Made by a program: the position numbers and the translations under genes. Below are positions 18,075 through 26,951 of a DNA stretch of 64,000 nt, in pieces. Under the pieces are notes generated by a model. The model saw nothing but the letters and a program-made list of their open reading frames with translations, did no database searches and was not told where the DNA came from. The stretch is from Rhodocyclaceae bacterium (lineage in GTDB: Bacteria > Pseudomonadota > Gammaproteobacteria > Burkholderiales > Rhodocyclaceae): the NCBI GenBank assembly GCA_016704145.1, contig JADJAS010000007.1:496001-560000 (forward strand), given 5' to 3'. How positions within the stretch are numbered: position 1 is the stretch's first letter; each line of letters starts with the position of its first letter.

Positions 18075-21058
18075 GGCTCGACGGCCGCGAAATAGCGCTC
18101 CTGCAGGCTGCCCGTCCAGGCGGCATCGAAGACCAGGTCGCAACTCACCCGCGTCGTTGCGCCGCCGACCAGTTCGAGTTCTCCCGCCCGCATCAACCGC
18201 TCGTCGCGGAAAGCCCGCGTCAACCGCTCCAGCAGAGCCTGCTTGTAGACGGTGTCCGCCGAACCGGCCAGATGCAGGCCCTTGGTTTCCAGCGCCACCA
18301 GCCGCGTCGCGCCGTCAAGCTCGAGCCTGGCGAAAACGAAGTCGGGATAGACCTTGTGCCGCTTCCAGCCCTGCAGCCCGTACTGCGCGCGGGCGACATT
18401 GCGATGCCACCACTGGAGCGCGGCCTGGCCATCGAGATAACAAGCCACGTCGGACTCCAGGCCGCTGTCGACCAGGGCCGTCAATGCCGGCTCGAACAGG
18501 CTTTTCGCCACCGCCTGGCCATCGTCGCGCATCATGAGTTGCGGCTTGCCCGCCAGGTCGAGCTCGAACTCGCGCGGCAGTTCGTAATCGGTGGCGTCGG
18601 CGCGCAAGCGGAACTCGATGCGCCCGGCGGCGACGGCCGCATCGAACACCGCCTGCGCCAGCCGGTCGCGCTCGGCCTCGAGGTCGATGCGCAAGCGCTC
18701 CAGCAAGGAACTCGTCGCCCCGGCCAATACCGCTTCGCCGTAACCGCCGGCCAGCAGACGGGCCAGCAGCGCGTCGACCCAGCTCCACAGCCACCACGGA
18801 TTGGGCACGATGTCGATCAGGCCCCGCACCAACAGCGCGCGGTCCAGCCGCTCCGGCCGCAGCACCGACACGGCCGCCGCGATGCGCTCCGGATGATCGA
18901 GCACGTCGAGTCCGACGTCGAACCGTTGCGCCGTCGCCGGCCCCGAGGGCGCCCAGTCCCGGCCCAGCGCGGTCACGTCGAGCGCCGCCCAGTCGACGCG
19001 CGCCAGCACGTCGCTCTCGTAGGCCAGTTCGCGCCGCACTCCGCCCGCATCAGCCCAGGTGACGCGCGGCAGGAAAATGCGCAACCGGGCGAAGTCCGGC
19101 CGGCGCCGGAACACCTGCCGTCGCGTTTCGGCCGGCGTGTCGCCGCCGCTGACTTTCAGCGCCAGGTCGCCCATGCCTTCCTCTTCCAGCGACGCCTTGA
19201 TCGCCTTCACCACTTCGCCGGTTCGCGCATCGTGGCAAAGCACGTAGCAGGAGTCGAGCGCCGGCTGGCCGGTCTTGGCCACCTGCGGCTGGCGCAGGAT
19301 GCGGCCGGTCAGCTGCGTCATCGCCCGCACATCGCGCCCCGCCGCCAGCGCGCACAGCACATAGGCAAAGGGACAGTCCCAGCCTTCCTGCAAGGCCTGC
19401 TTGGTGACGATGGCGCGCACTTCGCACAGCGGCGACAGCAGATCGATGTTCTCGGGCTGCTTCAGTTCGTCCTTGTCCGAGGTCTTGATGGCGATCTGCT
19501 TTTCCGAGAACCCCAGTTGCATCAGGTAAGCCTTGGCGTCCTCGGCGTGGATGAAGCCGGCGTCGCGCATCTCCTTGCCGGTGCGCTCCACCTGCACCAG
19601 CAGCATGGGCCGGATGTAGCGGTTGGTTTCCGCGCGCAGCGCCTCCGCCTCGCGCGCCAGCGCGTTCAGTCGTTCCACGCCGCTGGCGAGACAACTCTGC
19701 CAGTCCGGCCAGCCGCGCACGTCGACATGAATGGGCAGCTTGATCATTTCCGCCTCGTCCAGATCGGTGCCGCGCACGTCCACCAGAATGTTCGAACCGC
19801 TGGCCTGCGCCGAGGCCGCGCGCGGTGTCGCCGAAAGTTCCAGCATGAAGGCGGGATTGAAGCCATCCAGCGTGCGCAGCGCGTTCTCGGTGTAGGCGTG
19901 ATGGCCCTCGTCGATCACCACCATGGGTCGCAGCAGGCGCAGCACGTTGCCGAGAGAACTCTTGACGATCGAGCCCTTGGTCTTGCGCGCCTCCTCCGCG
20001 CTGGCGCCGAAGGGCGCATAGACATCCAGATTCGGCACCGCGCCGAGCAGCCGCCAGTGCGCCTCGACGTCGTCCTCGCGCGGCGTGAAACCGAGCACGT
20101 TGCCGCGGTCGCGGAAGGCCTTGAGCTTGCGCTGCGCCTCGTCGCGCCGCGCCGCCGATTGCAACATCAGCAGCATCACGCACAGGTGCGATGCCACGTC
20201 CAGGCGCGTCAGCGGCGAATCCTTCTCCAGAATCTTCACCCGGCCGGCGCCGGCCACGTTGAGCATCTGCCGGTAGGGGTGGTCGCGGTCGCTCAGGGTC
20301 TTCAACGTCTGCCGGTAGATGGCCTCGTTGGGCACGATCCACAGCACCAGCCCGGCGTGGCGGCCCAGATAGGACGAAAACACGCGCGCCACGCTGGCCG
20401 CCGCCAAGAGCGTCTTACCGCCGCCGGTGGGAATCTTCAGGCAGACATTGGGCACGGCGCGGCCGGCGCCGTCGAAGCGCGACGAATGCGGCTGGGCCGC
20501 GAAGGCCGGCGGCAGTTCGCCCGCCTGCTTGAGCGCCTCCCAGGTCTTTTTCGGAAAGTCCGCGATCTCGCCGGGAATGTCCACTTCGGCCGCGCGCAGC
20601 GCCCGGGCCGCCACCTCGCTTTGCGCCGCGTGCTTGCGCAGCGCCGCCAGATAGCCGTCGAGCTTGGTCAGCACCGTCGCCTGGAAGGGCTTCAGCTGCG
20701 TCGCGCCGACTGCCTCCGTGGCCACGTGCCGGCGGGGCTCCCAGAACAGCTTCTTGTCGCGCTCGATCCGGGCACGGAAATCCTCGTTCTTCGCGGACTG
20801 GAGATGCGTCACATCCAGCCGGTAGACGAGGTCGAGATCTTCAATACGTCCCTTGAGGCGCAGGAATTCGTCATGGTCCATGTCCGGCGCGTCGACGGCC
20901 AGGTCGATATCCGACTCGCGCCGGTGCGTGCCGCGCGCGCGCGAGCCATAGATCCACACCGCCGCCAGGTTGGGGGTGGTGTCGAACACCGCCAACAGCT
21001 TGTTGGCGATGTAGGGCTCGACGCCGAAGCTGGCCAGGGCCGGCGTCCGTTCAGTCAT
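18071..21058 (-). CDS. type III-like restriction enzyme Res subunit with fused N-terminal nucleotidyltransferase domain
   Basis: 995 residues. Residues 1-110 form a complete MNT-type nucleotidyltransferase: GSRARG (38-43), D50xD52 (SDIDLAV) and third acid D82 (YRLDVTH). The rest is a Res-type SF2 translocase: Walker A TGGGKT (211-216), DEGHH (383-387), LSATPR (about 408) and motif VI LTGRILRQPQ. Near the C-terminus YPDFVF followed by LVALETKG gives a PD-ExK nuclease signature. With Mod it should cut unmethylated DNA after ATP-driven translocation. The nucleotidyltransferase fusion is not part of classic EcoP1I/EcoP15I Res. The start overlaps the 54-residue gene. The end overlaps the proA end tail-to-tail. 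Confidence 0.88.
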   Translation of the reverse strand: MTERTPALASFGVEPYIANKLLAVFDTTPNLAAVWIYGSRARGTHRRESDIDLAVDAPDMDHDEFLRLKGRIEDLDLVYRLDVTHLQSAKNEDFRARIERDKKLFWEPRRHVATEAVGATQLKPFQATVLTKLDGYLAALRKHAAQSEVAARALRAAEVDIPGEIADFPKKTWEALKQAGELPPAFAAQPHSSRFDGAGRAVPNVCLKIPTGGGKTLLAAASVARVFSSYLGRHAGLVLWIVPNEAIYRQTLKTLSDRDHPYRQMLNVAGAGRVKILEKDSPLTRLDVASHLCVMLLMLQSAARRDEAQRKLKAFRDRGNVLGFTPREDDVEAHWRLLGAVPNLDVYAPFGASAEEARKTKGSIVKSSLGNVLRLLRPMVVIDEGHHAYTENALRTLDGFNPAFMLELSATPRAASAQASGSNILVDVRGTDLDEAEMIKLPIHVDVRGWPDWQSCLASGVERLNALAREAEALRAETNRYIRPMLLVQVERTGKEMRDAGFIHAEDAKAYLMQLGFSEKQIAIKTSDKDELKQPENIDLLSPLCEVRAIVTKQALQEGWDCPFAYVLCALAAGRDVRAMTQLTGRILRQPQVAKTGQPALDSCYVLCHDARTGEVVKAIKASLEEEGMGDLALKVSGGDTPAETRRQVFRRRPDFARLRIFLPRVTWADAGGVRRELAYESDVLARVDWAALDVTALGRDWAPSGPATAQRFDVGLDVLDHPERIAAAVSVLRPERLDRALLVRGLIDIVPNPWWLWSWVDALLARLLAGGYGEAVLAGATSSLLERLRIDLEAERDRLAQAVFDAAVAAGRIEFRLRADATDYELPREFELDLAGKPQLMMRDDGQAVAKSLFEPALTALVDSGLESDVACYLDGQAALQWWHRNVARAQYGLQGWKRHKVYPDFVFARLELDGATRLVALETKGLHLAGSADTVYKQALLERLTRAFRDERLMRAGELELVGGATTRVSCDLVFDAAWTGSLQERYFAAVEP
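19132..19156 (-). repeat. dispersed 25-bp repeat, copy 7
   Basis: Inside res, same strand as the gene; 22 of 25 positions match. It is read as KVSGGDTP. The best copy in minus orientation. Confidence 0.7.
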
Positions 21059-21215
21059 CCCGTTCCAGCCGGTCCATCAGACGATGGCACAAGGGCGCCG
21101 CGAACTGGCTCACCCGGGCGGCAATCTCGACCGCCATCTCCTCGTCGCTGGCCACCTCGAAGGCCGCCAGCGCCTTCTTGAATCGCTCGATCCGTGCCGC
21201 AAGTCCAGCGTCCAT
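21051..21215 (-). CDS. 54-residue helical protein between mod and res
   Basis: The ATG at 21215 comes one base after the mod stop (21217-21219), and the stop lies inside the first codons of res, so all three are translationally coupled. The product is charged and probably all-helical: it starts MDAGLAARIERFKKALAAFE and ends MDRLERDD. The opening resembles the first helix of HEPN/HI0074-type partners of MNT nucleotidyltransferases, but it is far shorter, and I would not rest a function on that. Its location beside a gene with an MNT domain makes a partner or regulator role plausible. A longer in-frame start at 21290 would overlap mod and is less likely. Confidence 0.6.
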   Translation of the reverse strand: MDAGLAARIERFKKALAAFEVASDEEMAVEIAARVSQFAAPLCHRLMDRLERDD

Positions 21216-21216
21216 C

Positions 21217-23061
21217 TCATCCCTCCCGGTACAGCGCGAACGGCAGCGGCGCGAAGTCGATGCCGCGCTCGGCGAGTTGCTTGTTGGCAAGGTACTTGGC
21301 CGGCGCGAACACCAGTTGGCGCTTGCCGTCGCCGCGTTCCTTGCCCCAGGCGGCGAAGCCGTCGGCCCTCGAGAGTGTCAGCGCCGCCTCGGGGGACTTG
21401 AGGAAGGCCAGGCTCGGTTCGTAGATCAGCCAGACGTGGGCGTCCCGGGCTTCGCCCAGATACCACCGGGGCGCCTTTTTCGGCCGGGGCGGCAGCGTGC
21501 CGCCGGTGGCCGTGTGGAACAGCCAGGCGCCCAGCGCGTCGAAGTCCGGCAGGCGTTCGCCGGAGAGAATCTTTTCGATATCGAGCGGCTCGCCCAGCGT
21601 GCAATAGGCGAATTCACCGCCGAGGCCGTCCACCATGTCCGAGATGCGCTTGACGCCTTCCACCAGCAGCACGCCGTCTTTCAGCGTCGTTTCGATCTCG
21701 TGAAAACGCTTCCGCTTCGCCGTGCCTTGGTCAGCCAGGTCGCCGTCCGCGAAACCCTCACGGGCCTTGATGGCCTCGACCTTCTTCAGCCACTCGTCGG
21801 CTTTCTTGAATTGCGTGAAGGTGATCTTCTCGCGCAGCAGTTCCTCGCGTTGCGTGCCCACCCAGGCGTAGCCCTTGATGGCGCGGCGCACCCGCTCGGC
21901 GGTCAGGCGGTCGCAGTAGTCCTCGCCTTCGACAAGGATGAACTTGCGATTCCCGCCGTCCTTGGCGTTGGCCTTCAGCGCCGCGTGCGCCGTCGTGCCC
22001 GAGCCGGCGAAGGAGTCGAGGATGATGGCATCCTCCTCCGCACCGATTTCCAGCACGCGCTCGATCAGCGCCACAGGCTTGGGCGTTATCGTCGTGTCTT
22101 CGTCCTTGAGAAGACCCATCTCCAACAGCGTCTTCTTGGCATCCTGCGTGTGACCGACATCGCTGTAGAACCAAAGCGTCTGCGGTGTGCGGCCTTGCTT
22201 GACTTCGGACAGGAATATCTTCGGTGCTGGAATATTGTTTCCGTCATCGCCCCACCAGATGCGACCATCCGCATCCATTTCTTTGAACTTCTCTTCGGCC
22301 ACCCTCCAATATGAACCCGTTGGCGGCCCTTCGATTACTCGCCCGCTCGGACAGATGATTCGATACGTCCCTTTGCTATAGAAATTGCGTGCCGCAAGAT
22401 TGTTTGCCCGCCATAAGCCTCGCGGATCGTTGTCCGGGTTCTTATACACGGCATCCATCGACTCTGTTCTCTGCAATAAATTCGGCCGCCAGAGGTCTCT
22501 GTTCTTCGCAACCACCAACAGGTGATCGTGATCTTCGCTGAAGAATTGGGCTGTCCCTTTCGGTGCATAGTTCTTCTGCCAGACCACATTGGCGATGAAA
22601 GCCTCCTCGCCGAAAATCTCATCCATCATCATCCGCGCCCGATGCACCTCGTTGTCGTCGAGGGTCATCCACAGCGAGCCGCGCTCGGAGAGCAGTTCGC
22701 GCAGCAGCACGAGCCGCGGCCACATCATGCACAACCATTTGTCGTGGCGCAGCAGGTCTTCGCCATCGACCGGATTGGTCGACAGCCACTCCTTCATGAT
22801 CGGCGAATTGACGTTGTCGTTGTAGCACCAGCCCTCGTTGCCGGTGTTGTAGGGCGGGTCGATGAAGACGAGGTCGACCTTGCCGGCGTAGCGCGGCAAG
22901 AGCGCCTTCAAGGCATGCAGGTTGTCGCCATGAATGACCAGGTTGCCGCCCAGATCGGCCGGGCCGATGCCCTTGTCCTGGCGCACCTCCAGCGGCCGGT
23001 AGGGCACCGTCAGGTGGTGGTTATAGACGTACTCTTTGCCTTTGAAGACGATTTCGGGCAT
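21217..23061 (-). CDS. type III-like adenine-specific DNA methyltransferase (Mod)
   Basis: 614 residues, beta-class amino-methyltransferase order: catalytic DPPY at 68-71 (FIDPPYNTGNEGW), then target-recognition segment (about 160-325), then the AdoMet motif FAGSGTT at 351-357. It should methylate N6 of adenine in a short asymmetric site and supply specificity to Res. Base composition falls visibly over about 22086-22566, exactly the target-recognition part, while the catalytic flanks keep the window's high GC. That pattern suggests exchange of the recognition segment. First gene of the mod-small protein-res unit; 38 bases separate it from the SEC-C gene stop. Confidence 0.9.
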   Translation of the reverse strand: MPEIVFKGKEYVYNHHLTVPYRPLEVRQDKGIGPADLGGNLVIHGDNLHALKALLPRYAGKVDLVFIDPPYNTGNEGWCYNDNVNSPIMKEWLSTNPVDGEDLLRHDKWLCMMWPRLVLLRELLSERGSLWMTLDDNEVHRARMMMDEIFGEEAFIANVVWQKNYAPKGTAQFFSEDHDHLLVVAKNRDLWRPNLLQRTESMDAVYKNPDNDPRGLWRANNLAARNFYSKGTYRIICPSGRVIEGPPTGSYWRVAEEKFKEMDADGRIWWGDDGNNIPAPKIFLSEVKQGRTPQTLWFYSDVGHTQDAKKTLLEMGLLKDEDTTITPKPVALIERVLEIGAEEDAIILDSFAGSGTTAHAALKANAKDGGNRKFILVEGEDYCDRLTAERVRRAIKGYAWVGTQREELLREKITFTQFKKADEWLKKVEAIKAREGFADGDLADQGTAKRKRFHEIETTLKDGVLLVEGVKRISDMVDGLGGEFAYCTLGEPLDIEKILSGERLPDFDALGAWLFHTATGGTLPPRPKKAPRWYLGEARDAHVWLIYEPSLAFLKSPEAALTLSRADGFAAWGKERGDGKRQLVFAPAKYLANKQLAERGIDFAPLPFALYREG

Positions 23062-23099
23062 GGCGGTCTCGTGGCGGGCGAAGGGGCCAGTTTACCCGG

Positions 23100-24923
23100 T
23101 CAGCCCTTGCTCCCGGCGGCGCGCTTGAGCCAGTCGAGCGCGCCGGTGTTCAGCCAGACGGCGTGCCACCGCCGGCGGTAGAACCAGGCTTCGTCCTCGC
23201 CGCCGACAGTGACGAAACGCGGGTCCAGCTTGGGCGACTTGGGACGCGCCGCCACCAGCGTCTTGAGCACGCGCGGCCGTTGCTTGGCGGCGGCGGCCAG
23301 CGCCACGGTGGCGTCGGCGCGGCGGTCGAGCAGCACCAGCGCCAGCACGCGGCCATACAGGGTGCCGGTCAGCCCGTCGCCGGGGTAGCGGTCGCACACG
23401 GCCAGCGCCTCGGCCGGGCGGCCATGGGCGCAATAGACGTGGATCAACCGCTCGCGGACGCCCTGGTTGTCGTTGGGATTGAGCGCCAGCAGCCACTCCA
23501 GCAGTGGCACTTCCTCGTCGGTGCCGGACTCGGTTTCGATTTTGCGCTCGAGCAATCGCAACGCGGGGCGGTTTTCCATCCAGCCCCATTCGAGCTTGAG
23601 TCCCTCGGCGCCATTTTCCGCGATGACCAGCCGCAGCAAGGCCACGGCATGATCGAGCAGGGCGTCCTCGATGTCGTCGAGCAAGCCGCCTTGGTCGTCA
23701 TCCTCGAATTCGTACTCGTCGATGGCACTCGTCAGGTCGTCGAGAATGGCGAAGCTCTGCCAGGCCAGCGGCCTGTCGCTCAGCCATTCGATCCAGCCGG
23801 TGTCGCCCCAGGGGTCCCAATCGTCGCCGGTGAGGTCTTGCCATTGGCGTTCGATCGTCGCCAGCGCGGCCGTCGGCTTAAGCGGGCCGGCGCTATCCTC
23901 CATGGCCTTCAGTTCGTGACGGCATTCCGGCGCGGGCAGTTCGCCGATCTGCGACGCAAGCACCGCCAGTTCGGCGAGACCGGTCGGCGCCGAACGGTTC
24001 ATCGCCCCGACGAAGCCTTCCGGGCTGCGGACGATGTCGTCGATGAGCGAGAGAAAATCCTCGCCTTCGTGGCCGAGCTTGCGCAACCGCACCGCCCAGA
24101 AGCGCGCCCGCGCGCCCAGTTCATCGACCCTATTCTCGCTCGCCAGCATGACGAGTTCGAGGTTGGCCAGCGACGGGCTGTCCGGGTCCAGGCGCTGGGC
24201 TTCGCGGAACAGGCGCCAGGCGGCTTCGTGCTCGCCCGCGTCGGCGTGGATGGTGCAGCGGCGCTGCATGGCGGCGACCCCGATGACCTTGTCGGGCGCG
24301 CCCATCGCGGCCTCGACCAGCGCCAGGCGCAGGTCGTCGCGGTCGATGTCCATGTAGAGATCGCACAGGGCGTCGAAGGCCGGCTCGTGACGCTCGTCGA
24401 GCCGGGCGATATCCGCCAGCAGCGGTTCGAGCAGGGCGATGGCGGCCTCCTGGCGACCCTCTTCCCGCCACTGGTCGGCGACGTGAGCGAGTTCCTCGGG
24501 CGACAGATGTTTGAAAGGCAGGTTCGGGTAATCCGCCACGGGGATGCGTTCGAGCACGTAAGCGAGCACCGACAGCCCTTCGCCAACAAGCGGAACGGTA
24601 TCGAACTGGGCACAGCACTGCTTGTACTTGCGCCCCGAGCCGCAGGGACAGGGCCCGTTGCGTTCGATCTTGGGCAGCGGCAGGGGGCGCCAGCCTCGCT
24701 CGGGGCGCGGCAACGCGCGCCAGACTTCCCGAAACAGGCTCAGGACGAAGGCCCGTCGCATGCCCTCGTCCGGCATTTGGCCAATCAGGCCGGGAACCAA
24801 GCCAGGCAGACGCTCCCACAGGCAGGCCAGCGCAGCGCCGAAGTCCTCGTCGGCCAGGGCGCAGTCGACGGCACCGCGCAAGAGTTGGTCGATTTCCTGA
24901 CGATTTTCGTGCTCGGGAGCCAT
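23100..24923 (-). CDS. SEC-C motif protein with TPR-like helical repeats
   Basis: 607 residues. Residues 88-104 are a SEC-C zinc-binding motif (RNGPCPCGSGRKYKQCC), as at the SecA C-terminus. The remainder is leucine/alanine-rich helical sequence resembling TPR repeats (for example EAAWRLFREAQRLDPDSPSLANLE at about 225-250), with an acidic patch near 400 (EYEFEDDDQGG). No enzyme motif is visible. SEC-C proteins of this size are poorly characterised. It is upstream of mod on the same strand and could be part of that unit, but there is no overlap to prove it. Confidence 0.75.
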   Translation of the reverse strand: MAPEHENRQEIDQLLRGAVDCALADEDFGAALACLWERLPGLVPGLIGQMPDEGMRRAFVLSLFREVWRALPRPERGWRPLPLPKIERNGPCPCGSGRKYKQCCAQFDTVPLVGEGLSVLAYVLERIPVADYPNLPFKHLSPEELAHVADQWREEGRQEAAIALLEPLLADIARLDERHEPAFDALCDLYMDIDRDDLRLALVEAAMGAPDKVIGVAAMQRRCTIHADAGEHEAAWRLFREAQRLDPDSPSLANLELVMLASENRVDELGARARFWAVRLRKLGHEGEDFLSLIDDIVRSPEGFVGAMNRSAPTGLAELAVLASQIGELPAPECRHELKAMEDSAGPLKPTAALATIERQWQDLTGDDWDPWGDTGWIEWLSDRPLAWQSFAILDDLTSAIDEYEFEDDDQGGLLDDIEDALLDHAVALLRLVIAENGAEGLKLEWGWMENRPALRLLERKIETESGTDEEVPLLEWLLALNPNDNQGVRERLIHVYCAHGRPAEALAVCDRYPGDGLTGTLYGRVLALVLLDRRADATVALAAAAKQRPRVLKTLVAARPKSPKLDPRFVTVGGEDEAWFYRRRWHAVWLNTGALDWLKRAAGSKG

Positions 24924-25054
24924 GGCATTCGGGGGTAGCGGACGGGAGGCGGCAATATATACTTCCTCGATCCCCGATTCATGCCGCGCGCCGCGATTTG
25001 GCCTACCATATCCACCATCGCCGCTCCGTTTTTCGCTGTCTACCCACGCCCGCC

Positions 25055-25531
25055 ATGCCTACCATGCCTACCCATGCCGCCGTCGTTGCCGCCCCCGGCT
25101 TCAGCCTCGGCATCCACTGCAACGACGACGAGATCACCGGCATCGACTTCCTGGAGCCGCGCGCCGAGACACCGGCGAAATCGCTCCTGACGAAAGAGGC
25201 GGTGCGCCAGTTGCGCGCCTATCTGAAGAACGCGCGGTTCGACTTTTCCCTGCCGCTGGCGCCGGCGGGCACACCTTACCAGCGCCGCGTCTGGGCCGGC
25301 ATCGCGGCGATCCCGTCCGGCGGCACGCGCACCTACGGCGAACTGGCGGCGAGCATCGCCAGCGGTCCGCGCGCGGTGGGCAATGCCTGCGGCACCAACC
25401 CGTATCCCATCGTGGTGCCCTGCCATCGCGTCGTCGCCGCCAACCGGGGGCTGGGTGGATTTGCCCGCAATCGCGGCGGCTTCCTGCTCGAAGTCAAGCG
25501 CTGGCTGCTTGAGCATGAGCGTGCCCGATAG
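25055..25531 (+). CDS. ogt: methylated-DNA--[protein]-cysteine S-methyltransferase
   Basis: Suicide repair of O6-methylguanine. 158 residues from the ATG at 25055 (nearby ATGs at 24998 and 25064 are possible; no site has a strong ribosome-binding sequence). The acceptor cysteine is C123 in VVPCHRV, with the helix-turn-helix GGTRTYGELAASIASGPRAVGNACG before it. The N-terminal domain is short. The last 17 bases overlap xerD. Confidence 0.92.
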   Translation: MPTMPTHAAVVAAPGFSLGIHCNDDEITGIDFLEPRAETPAKSLLTKEAVRQLRAYLKNARFDFSLPLAPAGTPYQRRVWAGIAAIPSGGTRTYGELAASIASGPRAVGNACGTNPYPIVVPCHRVVAANRGLGGFARNRGGFLLEVKRWLLEHERAR

Positions 25532-26423
25532 CGCGCTGATCGATGAATTCGCAGACGCCCTCTGGCTCGCCGACGGCCTGGCGAAGAACACGCTTTCCGC
25601 CTACCGCGCCGACCTGAGCTTGTTCGCCGGCTGGCTGGCGCGACACCGGCAAGCCCTGTTGGGCGCCGACGAGGCGGCCATCAACCGCTACCTCGCACAT
25701 CTGTACACGCGGCCCGGCGGCTTCAAGCCGGCTTCGCAGCGCCGGCTGCATTCGACGCTGCGCCGCTTCTACCGCTGGCTGCTCGACCAGGGCAGGATTA
25801 CCGTCGATCCGCTGCTCAACGTCGAGCGGCCGATGCGCGCCGAGCGTTTCCCGAAGACGCTTTCGGAGAAGAACGTCGAGGACCTGCTGGCGGCACCGGA
25901 CACGAATACGCCGCGCGGCCTGCGCGACCGCGCGCTGCTGGAAGTGCTCTACGCCACAGGCCTGCGCGTGTCGGAGCTGATCGGCCTGAAGATGTTCGAG
26001 CTGTCGCTCACCGACGGCCTGGTGCGCGTGTTCGGCAAGGGGTCGAAGGAGCGGCTGGTGCCGCTCGGCGAAGTAGCGATGGACTGGCTGCGCCGCTATC
26101 TCGCCGAAGGCCGGCCGGCGCTGCTCCAGGGTGCCTCCTCCGACTTCGTGTTCGTCACGGCGCGAAAGTCAGCCGCGATGACACGCCAGATGGCGTGGAC
26201 GCTGATCAAGAAGCACGCGCTGGTGGCCGGAATTGCGCGGGAGCGCATTTCGCCGCACGTGCTGCGCCATGCCTTCGCCACGCATCTGCTCAACCACGGC
26301 GCCGACCTGCGCGTGGTGCAGATGCTGCTCGGCCACGCCGACATCTCGACGACGCAGGTCTATACTCATGTGGCGCGCGAACGTCTCAAGCAGTTGCATC
26401 AAACCCATCATCCGCGCGGCTGA
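25515..26423 (+). CDS. xerD: tyrosine recombinase XerD
   Basis: 302 residues. Site-specific recombinase that with XerC resolves chromosome dimers at dif. The N-terminal SAM-like domain begins ALIDEFADALWLADGLAKNT. The catalytic set is complete: R in TGLRVSEL, K in GKGSKERLVP, H-x2-R in HVLRHAFATHLL, H in LGHADIST and nucleophile Y in VYTHV. Length and the residue spacing favour chromosomal XerD over a phage integrase, and no att-like repeat is nearby. A dispersed-repeat copy lies at 26165-26189. Confidence 0.93.
   Translation: MSVPDSALIDEFADALWLADGLAKNTLSAYRADLSLFAGWLARHRQALLGADEAAINRYLAHLYTRPGGFKPASQRRLHSTLRRFYRWLLDQGRITVDPLLNVERPMRAERFPKTLSEKNVEDLLAAPDTNTPRGLRDRALLEVLYATGLRVSELIGLKMFELSLTDGLVRVFGKGSKERLVPLGEVAMDWLRRYLAEGRPALLQGASSDFVFVTARKSAAMTRQMAWTLIKKHALVAGIARERISPHVLRHAFATHLLNHGADLRVVQMLLGHADISTTQVYTHVARERLKQLHQTHHPRG
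26165..26189 (+). repeat. dispersed 25-bp repeat, copy 8
   Basis: Inside xerD, same strand; 20 of 25 positions match; read as KSAAMTRQ. Confidence 0.55.
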
Positions 26424-26440
26424 ATTTCGAGAACCAGACC

Positions 26441-26932
26441 ATGAAAATCGACACCCAGGCGCCGGAAACGCCGGCGACCAAGTTCCTCCACAAGCATCGC
26501 ATCGCCCATTCCAACCATCTCTATGAGTACGAGGAGCACGGCGGCACCAAGGTGTCGTCGCGCGAGCTCAACGTCGCCGAACACGCCGTCGTCAAGACGC
26601 TGGTGATGGAGGACGAGGAGAAGAAGCCGCTGATCGTGCTGATGCACGGCGACCGCAAGGTTTCGACCAAGGAACTGGCGCGACAGGTCGGCGTCAAGAA
26701 GATCGGCCCCTGCACGCCCGACGATGCCCACCGGCACACCGGCTACATGGTCGGCGGCTGCTCGCCCTTCGGCACCAGAAAGCCGCTGCCGGTCTTCATG
26801 GAGAAGAGCATCCTCGACCTGCCGCTGGTGTACATCAACGGCGGCCGGCGCGGCTATCTGGTCGGCGTGCATCCGCACGACATCCTGCGGGCGCTGGCGC
26901 CGAAGATCGTCGAAGTCGGCCGGGCGGACTGA
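26441..26932 (+). CDS. ybaK: YbaK-type Cys-tRNA(Pro)/aminoacyl-tRNA deacylase
   Basis: 163 residues of the YbaK/ProX editing fold, which clears mischarged Cys-tRNA(Pro). Family features are the catalytic lysine region VVKTLVMED, the loop YMVGGCSPFGTRKPLPVF and the C-terminal INGGRRGYLVGVHPHDIL. 17 bases after xerD and followed closely by dsbB, so probably cotranscribed. Confidence 0.92.
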   Translation: MKIDTQAPETPATKFLHKHRIAHSNHLYEYEEHGGTKVSSRELNVAEHAVVKTLVMEDEEKKPLIVLMHGDRKVSTKELARQVGVKKIGPCTPDDAHRHTGYMVGGCSPFGTRKPLPVFMEKSILDLPLVYINGGRRGYLVGVHPHDILRALAPKIVEVGRAD

Positions 26933-26951
26933 CGTGGGGACCGCATCATCG

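Noticed and set aside
17228..21181. A 1317-codon plus-strand open frame across proA and res
   Set aside because: Antisense to res with Arg/Gln/Gly-rich low-complexity translation; shadow of a GC-rich gene.
18071..24923. The restriction cassette as a recent genomic island
   Set aside because: Apart from the Mod recognition segment the composition matches the neighbours, and no integrase, tRNA junction or direct repeats were found at its ends.
25515..26423. xerD as an integrase of a mobile element
   Set aside because: Length and motifs fit chromosomal XerD; it sits in a run with ogt, ybaK and dsbB and no att repeats are seen.
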